From: Anniella stebbinsi
Taxonomy: Eukaryota > Chordata > Lepidosauria > Squamata > Anniellidae
DNA: 64,000 bases
Assembly: GCA_029215795.1 (NCBI GenBank)
Contig: JARDYH010000001.1
Location: forward strand, 199,461,654 to 199,525,653
Direction of reading: 5' to 3'
Of the stretch, positions 32,301 through 38,207 are shown one piece after another. A program made the translations under genes and the position numbers. Positions within the stretch are counted from its first letter, which is position 1. Every line of letters begins with the position of its first letter. The notes under the pieces are model-generated. The model was not told the DNA's origin and searched no databases. It saw nothing but the letters and a program-made list of their open reading frames with translations.

Positions 32301-34361
32301 CAACTCTGAGGTAGACCATCATATCAGTATTATTGATGTAAGGATAACTCTAAAATACTGATTTAACTTAGACTGCCTTTTCCAACCTGATGGGTTACAA
32401 CTCCTGTCATGTGGATGATAGATTTGTAGTCTAAACACATCTGGAGGGCTCCAGGTTGGGGAAGGCTGAGCTAAGATAAAGTCCACTGCCCATTGTTCTT
32501 TACGTAACAATTTCAGCCTGAAATTGTCTGCTGAATTGATCCAAACCAGAATATACCTCTTTGTCTATAGTTTGAGAGCTGACTGGGGTCTGAGAATTGT
32601 TTGACACTGGAGCTGAAGCTATAGCTTGCTTTTAATTTAAATATGTGGGCAAGATGAGTTGGTCTCCCACTTTTCCTACCCACTGAGTGTGTACCTTGAT
32701 TACAGTGCCAATATTCAGTTCTTCCCACTCCCTTTTTTCCTTGATCCCGTTCAAACACAGCAGCAGGCCCTTTGGGAGTGTGCAGGATGGAGGGGCCACC
32801 AGGCTTCTGACCTCGCAGCACTCGTCCGGAGGTGACACTTGTGGGAACCCAGCTCCTCCGTGTGGGGGATTTCATGCAGCTGCCATGATCTGTATGATTG
32901 CAGTGACTGAAGGAATGCTACGATCACACAGATCACAGCGACCCAGTAGACGGCCCCCATATGGAGGTGCCACGAACCGTGCGTTATCACAAACGCTTAT
33001 TTGATATTACTCCTTATCACAAGAAGATTCATGAATAGTACAATTGCTGAAATGGGCATTAGACCGGCGTCCTGTTGAACTTTTAATTCGTGGATAATTG
33101 AAAAGAGTATGTTGCGACTAAGCCTGTTCACCTTGGGCTGGGAGAAGGATTTTCAGACGATCAATCAGAGTCAGATTCTGATGCAGAAGAGATGGTGCCA
33201 AAAACATACCAGCCTGTACGGGGAGTGGGAGAGGTGACTCTCATGGGCTCTTCATCAGCTGGGAATGAACCTTTGCCAGCCCTTATCTCTGAGGGTGTAA
33301 ACAACCCACAAGCTGGGAATCAGTGTTCTTCACGAGGGGGAGGGCACTGAAAGCCTAGCTGATCCAAGAATCCGTCAGAGACTAAAGTGGGCGGAGCGAA
33401 AGGAAGGGGAGAGAAGGTCGGCCCAGCTAGCTTCTCGCCACAGGCTTCTTCAGAACCAGCCTCCCTGAAGTTGTAGCATACTGGAAAAGGATGTTCCCTT
33501 TTTCTTGAAAGGACAATTGTCTCTCTTAGTTTGCATAATCTTGCCTAGAGAGAAGTTCCTAGAAAATTAGAATCCCTTCAGGTGGGAGGAGATGTTTATT
33601 GCCTGAATAAAGCTTTGTGGATTACATGGCAGCCCTCTTTATTGTCTCCCAATAAAGCGAGGGGTGTTGGGAAACATGACAGAGTAACTGAAATCAAAAT
33701 ATCATTATGATATTGAGATACAATTAAAATCTAATTCATGCCTTCTGTTTAACATTTATGAGTTTTAAAATAGCAGTTTACTGTGATCTGAATGTGACGC
33801 AAAGCTTTTTTTCACAACTGGCTTCTAACTTTGAAAAACACTTGGTGGGCCTGTTCAGACAACACGATAAGCCATGGTTAGGCCGCTAATCCTTTTGCAG
33901 CAAATGGTTAGTGAGCATGTTTAAATTGTGGTTATGTAGCCACCATGATTAGGAATAGTTCACACGACACGCTATGTCATGGCTCACACCACATGCCAAG
34001 CCATAACGTTTAACTCAAAATGCTTAACCACTGTGGCTTAGGGTGTCGTCTGAACAAGGTCATTAAAATGTTACAAGAGCAGTCAATATGGTTTTGAAAT
34101 AAACAACAATAAAATAAACAAGTATCACATTTCAGTTGATGTTTGAGCCTCTTGTTCTGCTCTCTACAGGAAGAAGACCTGCAGGATATGGAAGAGTCAG
34201 CCAAAAAAATGGAAACTCAGTTTGGCCAGTTCTTTGATCAAGTGATTGTGAATGACAACTTACAGGAGGCGTCCATGCAGTTACTGTCTGCTGTGCGACG
34301 GGCACAGGATGAGCCTCAGTGGGTCCCAGCAACATGGATATGCTCAGACCATCAGCCATAA
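798..34361 (+). CDS. MPP4: MPP4 (MAGUK p55 family member 4), 3' portion, 19 coding exons
   Basis: Membrane-associated guanylate kinase-like scaffold, known mainly from photoreceptors, where it organises membrane protein complexes. Nineteen exons with AG acceptors and GT donors (one GC donor) splice into a single open frame of 1,710 nt ending in TAA. Domain order is L27 part (exons at 798-2,993), PDZ (3,060-7,387), SH3 (8,870-9,953), acidic hinge (10,603-19,383), GuK (22,090-34,361). The GuK P-loop region reads PSGVGVNEL and lacks the lysine of true kinases, as expected for a binding-only MAGUK domain. The human protein is 637 residues as I recall, so about 70 N-terminal residues should be encoded upstream of the window. 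Identification over other MPP paralogs rests on the hinge ([14 protein letters not shown]) and on TMEM237 being the next gene. Confidence 0.95.
985..1400 (-). repeat. L2/CR1-like LINE 3' end
   Basis: Same 3' terminal sequence as the larger element at 35,776-37,430 (GCCTCGATCC / GGAGAGGCGGG end and the GAGCGGCAGAAGAGAAGG block). It is oriented with its tail at low coordinates, ending in a GAT/AAT microsatellite. Confidence 0.8.
1814..1894 (+). CDS. MPP4: MPP4 coding exon b (L27 region, GC donor)
   Basis: 27 codons, phase 0-0, [20 protein letters not shown]... ending ...GPHFK. The acceptor is CATCCACAG. The only donor that keeps frame is AAG|GCAAGT, the classic strong GC-AG donor context. The next exon then continues as ALLSAHDT. 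Confidence 0.9.
2505..2700. repeat. MITE-like repeat rich in AACCCA motifs
   Basis: Dense AACCCATG / TTGTTG motifs with inverted symmetry. Related copies appear at about 16,190-16,590, 34,510-34,745 and 51,975-52,230. No coding capacity. Confidence 0.5.
2993..3124 (+). CDS. MPP4: MPP4 coding exon c (end of L27, linker, start of PDZ)
   Basis: 44 codons, phase 0-0. It contains the proline-rich linker ([14 protein letters not shown]) between L27 and PDZ and the first PDZ strand ([13 protein letters not shown]). A long pyrimidine tract precedes the acceptor; the donor is CTT|GTAACG. Confidence 0.95.
3375..3440. repeat. Dispersed palindromic repeat (GAATTCAGT core)
   Basis: Contains GAATTCAGTAGGATTTCTGA and ATGCATAGGATTG. 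Diverged relatives lie near 39,120-39,210, 42,910-42,970, 53,900-53,990 and 56,545-56,615. The core is self-complementary around GAATTC. Confidence 0.45.
3769..3850 (+). CDS. MPP4: MPP4 coding exon d (PDZ)
   Basis: 82 nt, phase 0 to 1. It begins [11 protein letters not shown]. With the PL ending the previous exon this forms PLGA, the PDZ carboxylate-binding loop. It then carries the strand and helix [11 protein letters not shown]. Donor is GTG|GTAAGA. Confidence 0.95.
4535..4740 (-). repeat. tRNA-derived SINE
   Basis: On the - strand the high-coordinate end reads like a tRNA head: an A-box-like GTGCTCAGCAGCAGAGC near 4,710-4,730 and a B-box-like GGTTGATCCCC near 4,665-4,675, with an Ala-like anticodon region. 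The body (GGTCCACCTAGCTCAG on +) runs down to 4,535. It is a SINE remnant, not a functional tRNA gene. Confidence 0.65.
5552..5652. repeat. Palindromic MITE, full copy
   Basis: Begins TTGCCCAACCTGGTGCCCTC and ends in its near-complement (CTCCAGGTTGGGCAA). The two arms are self-complementary around a GGGGATGCTGGG centre. Confidence 0.7.
5660..6568. other. MPP4 intron sequence
   Basis: Holds half copies of the palindromic MITE at about 5,995-6,050 and 6,352-6,385 and a C9 run near 6,227. No exon or gene is supported; the ORFs here are chance. Confidence 0.5.
6569..6654 (+). CDS. MPP4: MPP4 coding exon e (PDZ)
   Basis: 86 nt, phase 1 to 0, reading [18 protein letters not shown] and ending in VIHIL. 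The [10 protein letters not shown] block is a hallmark of MAGUK PDZ domains. Donor is TTG|GTATGA. Confidence 0.95.
7316..7387 (+). CDS. MPP4: MPP4 coding exon f (PDZ C-terminus)
   Basis: 24 codons, phase 0-0, [20 protein letters not shown], giving the last PDZ strand and the linker to SH3. Acceptor is CTTGTAG, donor ACA|GTGAGA. Confidence 0.95.
8281..8850 (+). repeat. Degenerate dispersed repeat plus LINE 3' remnant with TTC microsatellite
   Basis: 8,281-8,420 contains the reptile-type AACATAAGAAGAGCC...GGATCAG repeat. 8,450-8,850 resembles L2/CR1 3' ends (TTATGGAATTCTCTCCCTAG). A TTC tract lies at about 8,728-8,774. It ends 20 bp before the SH3 exon. Confidence 0.55.
8870..9066 (+). CDS. 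MPP4: MPP4 coding exon g (SH3)
   Basis: 197 nt, phase 0 to 2. It reads [11 protein letters not shown], then [24 protein letters not shown] and [11 protein letters not shown]: the RT loop, the WW strand and the terminal helix of a MAGUK-type SH3. The acceptor lies just after a LINE 3' remnant. Donor is AG|GTAAGT. Confidence 0.96.
9111..9243. repeat. Palindromic MITE, full copy
   Basis: Left arm CTGATGCCCTCCAGATGTTT and right arm AACATCTGGAAGCCACCAGG are near-complements around GGCTGTACTAGC. Confidence 0.7.
9355..9660 (+). repeat. Degenerate L2/CR1-like LINE C-terminal/3' remnant
   Basis: Resembles the end of LINE ORF2 and the early 3' UTR (CTGGGGCCAGGTTACCTGAA; GATGGAATGCTCTCCCC). The frame is destroyed by indels. 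Confidence 0.5.
9889..9953 (+). CDS. MPP4: MPP4 coding exon h (SH3 end, start of hinge)
   Basis: 65 nt, phase 2 to 1, [20 protein letters not shown] and V. It ends with a lone T of a split codon. That base makes several alternative joins to downstream exons create a stop codon (see findings). Confidence 0.92.
10150..10295. repeat. MITE with GGGGCGGGCAGAAGGTAGAT ends
   Basis: The left end (GGGGCGGGCAGAAGGTAGAT) and right end (ATTTTCTGCCCACCCCTGCC) are inverted. A second half copy is at about 45,957-45,995. A GA microsatellite lies just upstream at 10,081-10,118. Confidence 0.6.
10603..10620 (+). CDS. MPP4: MPP4 18-nt hinge microexon
   Basis: Phase 1-1. The upstream T plus TG gives Leu, then Ser-Thr-Val-Glu-Glu, then G carries over to give Glu with the next exon. 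The splice sites are AGTAG| and AAG|GTAAGC. The joined peptide LSTVEEEDDM parallels the human hinge, which I recall as LSISMEEEDDM. Without it, the flanking exons join to make TAA. Confidence 0.8.
10621..13298. other. MPP4 intron sequence, largely unrecognised
   Basis: Contains an ATT tract near 12,480-12,512 and a G run at 12,706-12,721. Short ORFs occur on both strands but none has splice or domain support. I recognise no gene in it. Confidence 0.5.
13299..13337 (+). CDS. MPP4: MPP4 39-nt hinge exon with tandem acceptor
   Basis: Phase 1-1, [13 protein letters not shown]. It is preceded by a strong T-rich tract. The acceptor reads CAGAAG, a NAGNAG tandem site: the first AG is used here, and the second would drop one Glu. 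Donor is CAG|GTAATT. Confidence 0.9.
13338..15224. other. MPP4 intron sequence with LINE tail and ATT tract
   Basis: A LINE 3' fragment in - orientation lies at about 13,418-13,468 (CCGCCCACAGAG on -). An ATT tract lies at 14,236-14,272. An inverted pair (CATTCTGGGTTTCAGTCGGA near 14,570 and its near-complement near 14,665-14,690) suggests a further MITE at 14,555-14,705. Confidence 0.5.
15225..15245 (+). CDS. MPP4: MPP4 21-nt hinge microexon
   Basis: Phase 1-1, DEETFES. Acceptor is TTAAAAG, donor CTG|GTAAGT. The upstream tract TATTTTTTTGCTCCCTG provides the pyrimidines. It matches the conserved acidic hinge of MPP4. Confidence 0.88.
16190..16900. repeat. Dispersed repeats in MPP4 intron
   Basis: An AACCCA-rich MITE-like block at 16,190-16,590 is followed by a repeat starting CCCATTAGGCAGAGTGAGG. 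Similar starts occur at about 20,260 and 22,436 (ACCATTAGACAGAGT, ACCATTAGAGAGAGTGAGG). ORFs of 146-166 codons here are chance readings of repeat DNA. Confidence 0.5.
17415..17429 (+). CDS. MPP4: MPP4 15-nt hinge microexon
   Basis: Phase 1-1, EELKE. It is among the smallest vertebrate exons. Acceptor is ATACCAG, donor AAG|GTAACT. It is supported by frame continuity and by resemblance to the human EELSED segment as recalled. The pyrimidine tract is modest. Confidence 0.82.
17657..17775. repeat. Palindromic MITE, full copy
   Basis: Arms TTTTAGACTACAACTCCCAT and ATGGGAGTTGCAGTCCAAAA are near-complements around a GGCTATGCTAGC centre. Confidence 0.7.
18289..18500. repeat. Dispersed repeat shared with TMEM237 intron 1
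   Basis: GGATTTTCTGCAGTTAAAAA, ACAGAAG, TGTCTGGACCC and TCTGTGAATGAGGCAG recur in the same order, diverged, at about 42,430-42,600. Class unknown. Confidence 0.5.
18551..19046. repeat. MITE with TCAGACGACACAATAA inverted ends
   Basis: The left end (GGGTTCAGACGACACAATAA) and right end (TTATTGTGTTGTCCGAACGC) form imperfect terminal inverted repeats of about 45 bp. The internal part (GAGCGACCAAAGCAG...GGCAGAACTC) recurs in the element at 39,901-40,735, so they are one family. Confidence 0.7.
19342..19383 (+). CDS. MPP4: MPP4 42-nt hinge exon
   Basis: Phase 1-1, [14 protein letters not shown] plus one base. The donor ATTA|GTACGT fits a continuation into [10 protein letters not shown] weaker internal donor (CTG|GTCAGC, exon end 19365) would also leave phase 1 and shorten the hinge by six residues. 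Confidence 0.85.
20253..20435 (+). repeat. Repeat with ATT-tailed LINE 3' end
   Basis: The end GGAGAGGCGGGTAATAAATA followed by a 40-bp ATT tract matches the L2/CR1-like tail in + orientation. Confidence 0.6.
20639..21911 (-). mobile_element. Tc1-like DNA transposon, internally deleted
   Basis: Tc1/mariner element lying in reverse within an MPP4 intron. Its terminal inverted repeats begin CAGTGGTGAGAAA at 20,639 and end TTTCTCACCACTG at 21,911, matching for about 27 bp with mismatches. A TA dinucleotide abuts the right end; on the left TA sits two bases away. On the - strand, transposase coding starts near 21,638 and carries the paired helix-turn-helix region (TVRQIVYKWRR-like, read from positions 21,480-21,530), with coding similarity running down to about 20,860. 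The whole is about 1.27 kb against about 1.6 kb usual for the family. A block of the catalytic core is missing near 21,255, and indels break the frame, so it is not autonomous. Confidence 0.88.
20860..21638 (-). pseudogene. Tc1-like transposase remnant
   Basis: Frameshifted and internally deleted transposase of the cut-and-paste Tc1/mariner superfamily. The best-preserved part is the N-terminal DNA-binding half ([15 protein letters not shown]..., then [20 protein letters not shown], about 21,390-21,638 - strand). The segment expected to hold the first catalytic Asp is disrupted around 21,230-21,270. Confidence 0.8.
22090..22260 (+). CDS. MPP4: MPP4 coding exon (basic hinge, start of GuK)
   Basis: 171 nt, phase 1-1. 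It opens with the basic segment [14 protein letters not shown], then a cysteine-rich stretch (CYARCPSGC), then EEVVRYQR and the first GuK strand LIVLVG. It lies only 178 bp downstream of the Tc1-like insertion. Donor is GTTG|GTAAGT. Confidence 0.95.
23204..23284 (+). CDS. MPP4: MPP4 coding exon (GuK P-loop region)
   Basis: 81 nt, phase 1-1, [20 protein letters not shown]. The Walker A position carries Val where an active guanylate kinase has Lys. This is consistent with a pseudo-kinase protein-binding fold. Confidence 0.95.
23695..23840. repeat. Palindromic MITE, full copy
   Basis: Arms GTGGGCAACATGTGGCCTTC and its near-complement GGAGGGCCACATGGTGCCCA flank a centre GCCAGGATAGCTAATGG. Same family as the other CATCTCCCATCA-type copies. 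Confidence 0.7.
24320..24413 (+). CDS. MPP4: MPP4 coding exon (GuK GMP-binding region)
   Basis: 94 nt, phase 1 to 2, [20 protein letters not shown] and onward to NMVYTHR. The TTR...E.NG.EYH.V block is the GMP-binding region of GuK domains. Donor is CAG|GTAGTT. Confidence 0.96.
25200..25324 (+). repeat. 125-bp pure-purine compound microsatellite
   Basis: Uninterrupted purines on the + strand in three successive blocks: GGGA-type repeats (25,201-25,240), GGAA repeats (to about 25,272), then GAAA repeats (to 25,320). ORFs rich in Lys/Glu or Phe/Ser read through it are artefacts. Confidence 0.9.
25610..25772 (+). repeat. LINE 3' end with GAAA tail
   Basis: TTCCCCGCCTCGATCTGG and GGAGAGGCGGGTTAGAAATA, then AAATAATAAA and a GAAA microsatellite. 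This is the same terminus as the L2/CR1-like element at 35,776, with a different tail repeat. Confidence 0.75.
25885..25993 (+). CDS. MPP4: MPP4 coding exon (GuK)
   Basis: 109 nt, phase 2 to 0, [20 protein letters not shown] and onward to VDLEPQ. The YKGNLYGTS motif is characteristic of MAGUK GuK domains. The DIRS element begins 53 bp after its donor (CAG|GTGAGC). Confidence 0.96.
26047..26222 (+). repeat. DIRS left inverted terminal repeat
   Basis: Begins TTCTTCTTCGTGGTCTCTGT. It is complementary with few mismatches to 31,085-31,259 (shared inner block GGCGGGAACCCCTCC against GGAGGGGTTCCCGCC). It contains GCGCATGCTCAGGGCTCCCG. Confidence 0.92.
26398..28558 (+). pseudogene. DIRS gag-like ORF with one frameshift
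   Basis: The first frame (26,398-27,378) opens with a Cys/His-rich motif ([26 protein letters not shown]) followed by a Ser/Pro/Arg-rich, low-complexity middle and an RS-repeat stretch. Near 27,300 the reading moves to the next frame, which continues to 28,558 ([11 protein letters not shown], then [20 protein letters not shown]) and ends in a basic Gln/Arg/Pro-rich tail. DIRS gag proteins package element RNA. The upstream leader holds an AT repeat (26,348-26,376). A 185-codon antisense ORF at 26,631-27,188 is a shadow. Confidence 0.8.
28560..29115 (+). pseudogene. DIRS reverse transcriptase, truncated before the catalytic YxDD box
   Basis: Reads [34 protein letters not shown], then motif A ([17 protein letters not shown]) and motif B ([18 protein letters not shown]). 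The sequence then jumps near 29,110-29,146 straight into RNase H, in a different frame. Motif C and the thumb are absent, so roughly half a kilobase seems deleted compared with intact family members. The ORF opens without ATG, immediately after the gag stop. Confidence 0.85.
29146..29865 (+). pseudogene. DIRS RNase H region, 5'-truncated, plus C-terminal domain
   Basis: Begins [14 protein letters not shown] (the catalytic Glu), then [17 protein letters not shown] (Asp) and [17 protein letters not shown] (last Asp). The first RNase H strand and its Asp are lost with the deletion. It then runs [15 protein letters not shown] into the conserved C-terminal part of the polyprotein, overlapping the recombinase ORF in another frame. 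Confidence 0.82.
29800..30845 (+). pseudogene. DIRS tyrosine recombinase with one in-frame stop
   Basis: Phage-integrase-type recombinase that inserts the circular cDNA. The N-terminal SAM-like part ([37 protein letters not shown]) leads to the first catalytic Arg (ITSARR, 30,294-30,299). A TAG at 30,306-30,308 interrupts it, and the same frame then continues to the HSTR box (30,666-30,677) and the nucleophile Tyr (KHYRLD, codon 30,774-30,776), ending at TGA 30,843. All four core catalytic positions can be seen; the stop lies between them. Confidence 0.88.
30894..30986 (+). repeat. DIRS internal complementary region
   Basis: CCCATATGTGTGATGCACAG through GAAGAAGAA (30,894-30,929) complements the left end. 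ATGCAGGTTGCTTACCTGTA through TTCACAC (30,930-30,986) complements the right end. Read on the - strand it is the sequence expected at the joined ends of a circular intermediate. Confidence 0.92.
31085..31285 (+). repeat. DIRS right inverted terminal repeat and extension
   Basis: 31,085-31,259 mirrors the left ITR. 31,260-31,285 is the extra tail (ending AAGCAACCTGCAT) represented only in the internal complementary region. Confidence 0.92.
31375..31480 (+). repeat. LINE/SINE 3' tail fragment
   Basis: TGTAAACCGCCCAGACAGCT then GGGGCAGTATACAAATGTAA and AATAAA repeats: a common reptilian retroposon 3' end. It is preceded by a G run at 31,351-31,362. Confidence 0.6.
32048..32182 (+). CDS. MPP4: MPP4 coding exon (GuK)
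   Basis: 45 codons, phase 0-0, beginning [20 protein letters not shown] and ending YYVNMKFK. The preceding intron is about 6.1 kb because of the DIRS insertion. Acceptor is TTGCAG, donor AAG|GTGAGA. Confidence 0.96.
32370..32475. repeat. Palindromic MITE, full copy
   Basis: CCTTTTCCAACCTGATGGG and CTCCAGGTTGGGGAAGGCTG are near-complementary ends. Confidence 0.65.
33110..33680. repeat. Unclassified repeat, possibly the 3' end of an LTR element
   Basis: Acidic Ser/Asp/Glu-type coding resemblance near 33,150-33,230, then AT-rich sequence with two AATAAAG sites (33,606 and 33,652) and an end like GGGAAACATGACA. No second LTR, primer-binding site or reverse transcriptase is visible. Low confidence. 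Confidence 0.3.
33848..34062. repeat. MITE with TTCAGACAACACGATAA inverted ends
   Basis: Left CTGTTCAGACAACACGATAA, right AGGGTGTCGTCTGAACAAGG. Same end type as 18,551-19,046. It lies 107 bp upstream of the last MPP4 exon. Confidence 0.65.
34170..34361 (+). CDS. MPP4: MPP4 terminal coding exon
   Basis: 63 codons plus TAA. It begins [20 protein letters not shown], runs through the last GuK helix, and ends [14 protein letters not shown]. The QWVP.TW.  ending is typical of p55-type MAGUK C-termini. The 3' UTR follows directly. Confidence 0.97.
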   Translation, partial: EEDLQDMEESAKKMETQFGQFFDQVIVNDNLQEASMQLLSAVRRAQDEPQWVPATWICSDHQP

Positions 34362-34890
34362 TTCTCAGGACTAGACAGTTTCACAAAGATTATATAGTCC
34401 ATGCTTCTCTACAACAGTAATTGTAATGCTGGTTTTGCTGGAAAGAATATATCTTCGTTTGAAGGGAAATTGGAGAGGTTTCGGTGAAATGCTATTACAA
34501 GTTGTAATAATATTGGCTGCATTCGCATATCACTTTAAGCCATGAACTGTGAATGAGCAGCGTGCTGATGCATACAACCTATTCACAGGTAAACAAACAG
34601 GAAAGAGAGATTCGTGTGATGTTTAAAACCAGGATTATTTTACTGTGCCCAAACAACCCAGGATTTGTAAATCAATGACAAACCCTGGTTAACATTCTGG
34701 TTTATTAAGCCATAATTTGTGGGTTAAACTAAGGTGCAAATGCAGCCACTGCCTTGTTTGGCATTCTGAAACATTGTATGTTCAGTAACATTAATTTTGT
34801 AAACCCCCTCCCAAAAAAGAGTGATATATTGTAGTGTTAGAATATACATTAATTGTTAAGAAAAATAAAAGAATCTATTTTGTTGCATTT
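34362..34890 (+). promoter_or_regulatory. MPP4: MPP4 3' UTR and polyadenylation signal
   Basis: An AATAAA hexamer lies at 34,864-34,869, followed by a GT-rich stretch (TTTGTGTGC) from about 34,890. This gives a 3' UTR near 0.5 kb. It contains an old MITE copy at about 34,510-34,745 with imperfect inverted ends. Confidence 0.7.
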
Positions 34891-36096
34891 ATTTGTGTGC
34901 ATTAATTGTATTAATCTAATCATAGTGTTTCCCGTGGTTATGTTCAAGGATCTTTTTACAAATTAATTTCCCAGTGGTTTCTGGATGGGGCAGTCTTTGT
35001 TCTGAGAAATAGTTCTTCTTGCTTGATGGCAAGGTCCTCCAGCAAGAATGACACTAAGAAGAGAGGCTTCTTCTCACAGGGCCTGTCTAGTTAGCAGACA
35101 GCAGAATATTGGCATTACTTGTGTCTGTGTTGTCGTGACACCATTTGAATGTTGCTTCAGCAGCTTATGCATTTTGTGGGTAAGAGGCACCATTTTAGGC
35201 AGGGACCTGAGTTGTGGATTTGTTGCACACTAATCCCGAGCCTAAGGAAAAGAGGGTTCCCGTGGAGACTGCCTTTCCTTCCCCGGCTTAACTTCCCATA
35301 CTTGGTTCCCCCCCCCCCCCCCCTTGTTCAGAACAGGAAAACAATTGATGATGAAGAAAGGGAATTGTGAGTGCCACTATTGCGCTCATCTTCTCTCACT
35401 TTCAGGTCAGGGAAGGACCAACGCAGCTGCTCATATCACTTGGCCACACCTTCCTTCATGTATCTCAGCCACACCGATGGTGTTCCATAGCGCAGATACC
35501 ATTTTTATTAATGAGGCGAGCAATGGTGATTACTCTCTTCAATCATGATGTGAGGGCCAGCACTCTTTGCTATTTATTGGCTCTTCAGCAGCGATAAAAT
35601 GGCATCCAGCAGTAATTAGAGTCCCCTGATGCCAAGAGAACCAAAGGGTGCTGTAATACCCCAAAACAGTTCCATGGGGCCTCTCTTGTTTTCCTAGCTT
35701 TTATTTTTGCCTGATAAGGCTACTGTAGGCCCCCCTCCCAGTGTCTCGGAGCAGCACTGAAGCCCAGCAGTTGAGGTACAAATAATAATAATAATAATAA
35801 TAATATATTTATTTATTTATTTATTTATTACCCGCCTCTCCCAACGGATCGAGGCGGGGAACAGCACTAAACATAAAATACAAAACTGATTAAAAGCACA
35901 TGAAACCATACATTATTAAAATACCAATAAAACACCAATAAAACACTTTAAAATTCATCTGGGTAGGCCTGCCGGAAGAGATCAGTCTTTATAGATCTTT
36001 TAAATTCCTGAAGACTGGTGAGTTCGCGAATCTCTCCCGGCAGGTCATTCCACAATCTGGGAGCGGCAGAAGAGAAGGTCCTCTGGGTAACGGTTG

Positions 36097-36640
36097 TCAG
36101 TCTAGTTCTTGTTGACTGTAGTAAATTCTTCCCAGAGGACCTGAGCGTGCGGGCGGATTGTATGGGAGAAGGCGATCCCGTAGATAACCTGGACCCAAAC
36201 CATGTAGGGCTTTAAAGGTAATAACCAACACTTTGTACTTTGCCCGGAAACTGATTGGCAGCCAGTGAAGAGATTTTAAAACTGGTGTAATGTGGTCACC
36301 CCTAGATGTACCGGTGACCAACCTGGCTGCCATATTTTGAACTAGTTGAAGTTTCCGGACTAGGCACAGAGGTAGCCCTATGTACAGCGCATTGCAGAAG
36401 TCGAGCCTCGAAATTACCAGCGCGTGCACTACTGATTTTAAGTCTTCCAACTCTAGGAAGGGGCGCAGCTGGCGTATCAGCCAAAGCTGATAATAGGCAC
36501 TCCTGGCAGTCGCATCTATCTGAGCTGTCATTTGGAGCGACAGATCCAGGAGCACCCCCAAGCTGCGAACACAGCCTTTCAGGGGGAGTGTAACCCCATC
36601 CAGAACTGGTTGACACACTTCCAACCCCAGGTTGTGGCCC
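36097..36640 (-). pseudogene. LINE ORF2 C-terminal region after a frameshift
   Basis: Continues the same ORF2 in another frame: SLGVLLDLSLQMTAQIDATA, HALVISRLDFCNALYIGLPL, KLQLVQNMAARLVTG, HITPVLKSLHWLPISFRAKY. This is the thumb and C-terminal region typical of L2/CR1/Rex1-like LINEs. Confidence 0.88.
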
Positions 36641-37424
36641 TTGACAGTAAGCAACTCAGTTTGTTTTTCCTCATCCAGCCCATTACCGCCTCCAAGCATT
36701 CATTTAGAGGAGACACACTATCCTTAGCTGACGCTGTTGTCAAAGGCATAGAGAAATATATTTGGGTGTCATCAGCGTATTGATAGCACCCCGCCCCATG
36801 CCTCTGGATGATCTCTCCCAGTGGTTTCATGTAGATGTTAAACAGCATTGGGGATAGGATGGCACCTTGTGGTACACCACATAGCAGCTCCTTCTTTGAA
36901 GAGCAACTATCCCCAAGCATCACCATCTGGAACCTGCCCGAGAGATAGGATCGGAACCACTGAAGCACAGTGCCCCCGAGTTCCAATTCCCTCAGGCGTT
37001 CCAGAAGGATACCATGGTCGATGGTATCGAAAGCCGCTGAGAGGTCCAGGAGTACCAACAGGGACACACTCCCCCTGTCAATACTTAAGTGTAGATCATC
37101 CACTAAGGCGACCATAGCAGTCTCAACTCCATATCCTGCTCTGAAGCCAGTTTGAAATGGGTCTAGAAAATCTGTATCATCCAAAACTGCTTGCAGTTGG
37201 AAGGCAACCGCCCTCTCGATCACCTTGCCCAAAATTGGAAGATTTGATACTGGCCTGTAGTTATCAAAGTCCAGGGGATCCAGGGAGGGCTTTTTTAGAA
37301 GCGGCCGTACTACCGCTTCTTTTAAACATGATGGAAAACTCCCCTCCCTGAGAGATGCATTAATAATATATTGTAATTGTGATCTAGTCAAGTGAGAGCA
37401 CGCAAATATTTCCACCTCGGCCAT
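36579..37424 (-). pseudogene. LINE reverse transcriptase fragment
   Basis: RT fingers and palm: PLLKKPSLDPLDFDNYRPVS, ERAVAFQLQ, DPFQTGFRAGYGVETAMVAL, LLDLSAAFDTIDH (motif A), GVPQGAILSPMLFNIYM (motif B), YQYADDTQIYF (catalytic YADD intact). The open frame starts inside the RT domain, so the protein is truncated at its N-terminus. Confidence 0.9.
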
Positions 37425-37552
37425 GCTGATGGATTATTCCAGTTGAAGGTTTATGATTTAGAAAAATGGTATTTTCTTTGTTTTGTTAGTAATTTGTGGG
37501 TTTCAAACTTGATTTCACTTCAGTTAGGAACCTAGAAAAAAAAAATTGATTG

Positions 37553-37907
37553 AGACCCCCTCTAGATGGATTCGGTTTGACGCCTGGTTAGCCGATTATG
37601 CACATAATCGCTGAAGCGCTTTATCGTAAATGCTTGTATGCAGGAGGTAATTGAGCACTCAACAGGTGACCTTACCGGTTGTTTCAAATGCACTTTACAA
37701 GTAGTTAATGCGAAGAATCGCTTGTTCACATAGTCAAAATGCGCTTTAACGGCAGGAGCAAAATAAAACTCGCTATTTAACACGCATTCGATAATGCGCA
37801 TAATTGGAGAGAAAACGCGCCTCTACGCCCGATTCGCGCTCCGTTCTTGTAGAGGTAAATTTTTTAATGCACCTTGAAAGAGCTTTAAATGCCTCTTGTA
37901 GAGGCAG
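37553..37907 (-). repeat. GCGC-rich MITE, copy 1
   Basis: About 355 bp, reverse orientation. Ends CCCCCTCTAGATGG and CTCTTGTAGAGGCAGC. It carries TGCGCATAATTGG and ATTATGCACATAATCGC motifs. Its 79-codon ORF is about 90% like the ORF in copy 4 by eye, but the family shows no coding constraint otherwise. Confidence 0.75.
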
Positions 37908-38207
37908 CTGTCTCTCTGGCAAGAACAGAGCAAGAAACTTGATTCCACCCAATTACAACTAAGGCTAGTGCCATCTAGTGACTGAACTATATAATGACAT
38001 GATCCACAATTATATTCTGATGAATTGTTTAATAGATTGTTATTAATGCATCGCCTTATGAATTTTAGATATATTGATATATCGTGTGGATCTTTGTGGG
38101 TGTTGTATTTTTGTTAGTTTTGTTGTAAACCACCTTGGGCATGTTAGATGGAAAAAGCAGTTTATAGCTAAAATTGGCATTGGCATATACTTATAAGATG
38201 GCTTACA

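Larger units (their letters stand above)
35776..37430 (-). mobile_element. L2/CR1-like LINE, 5'-truncated
   Basis: Non-LTR retrotransposon on the - strand, downstream of MPP4. The 3' end lies at low coordinates: AAT microsatellite, then the stem GCCTCGATCCGTTGGGAGAG. It lacks the endonuclease and 5' region. Coding is split by a frameshift near 36,640. Variation in tail microsatellite among the copies in this window is typical of LINEs that prime on simple repeats. Clade (L2 versus related CR1/Rex1 groups) is uncertain. Confidence 0.85.
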
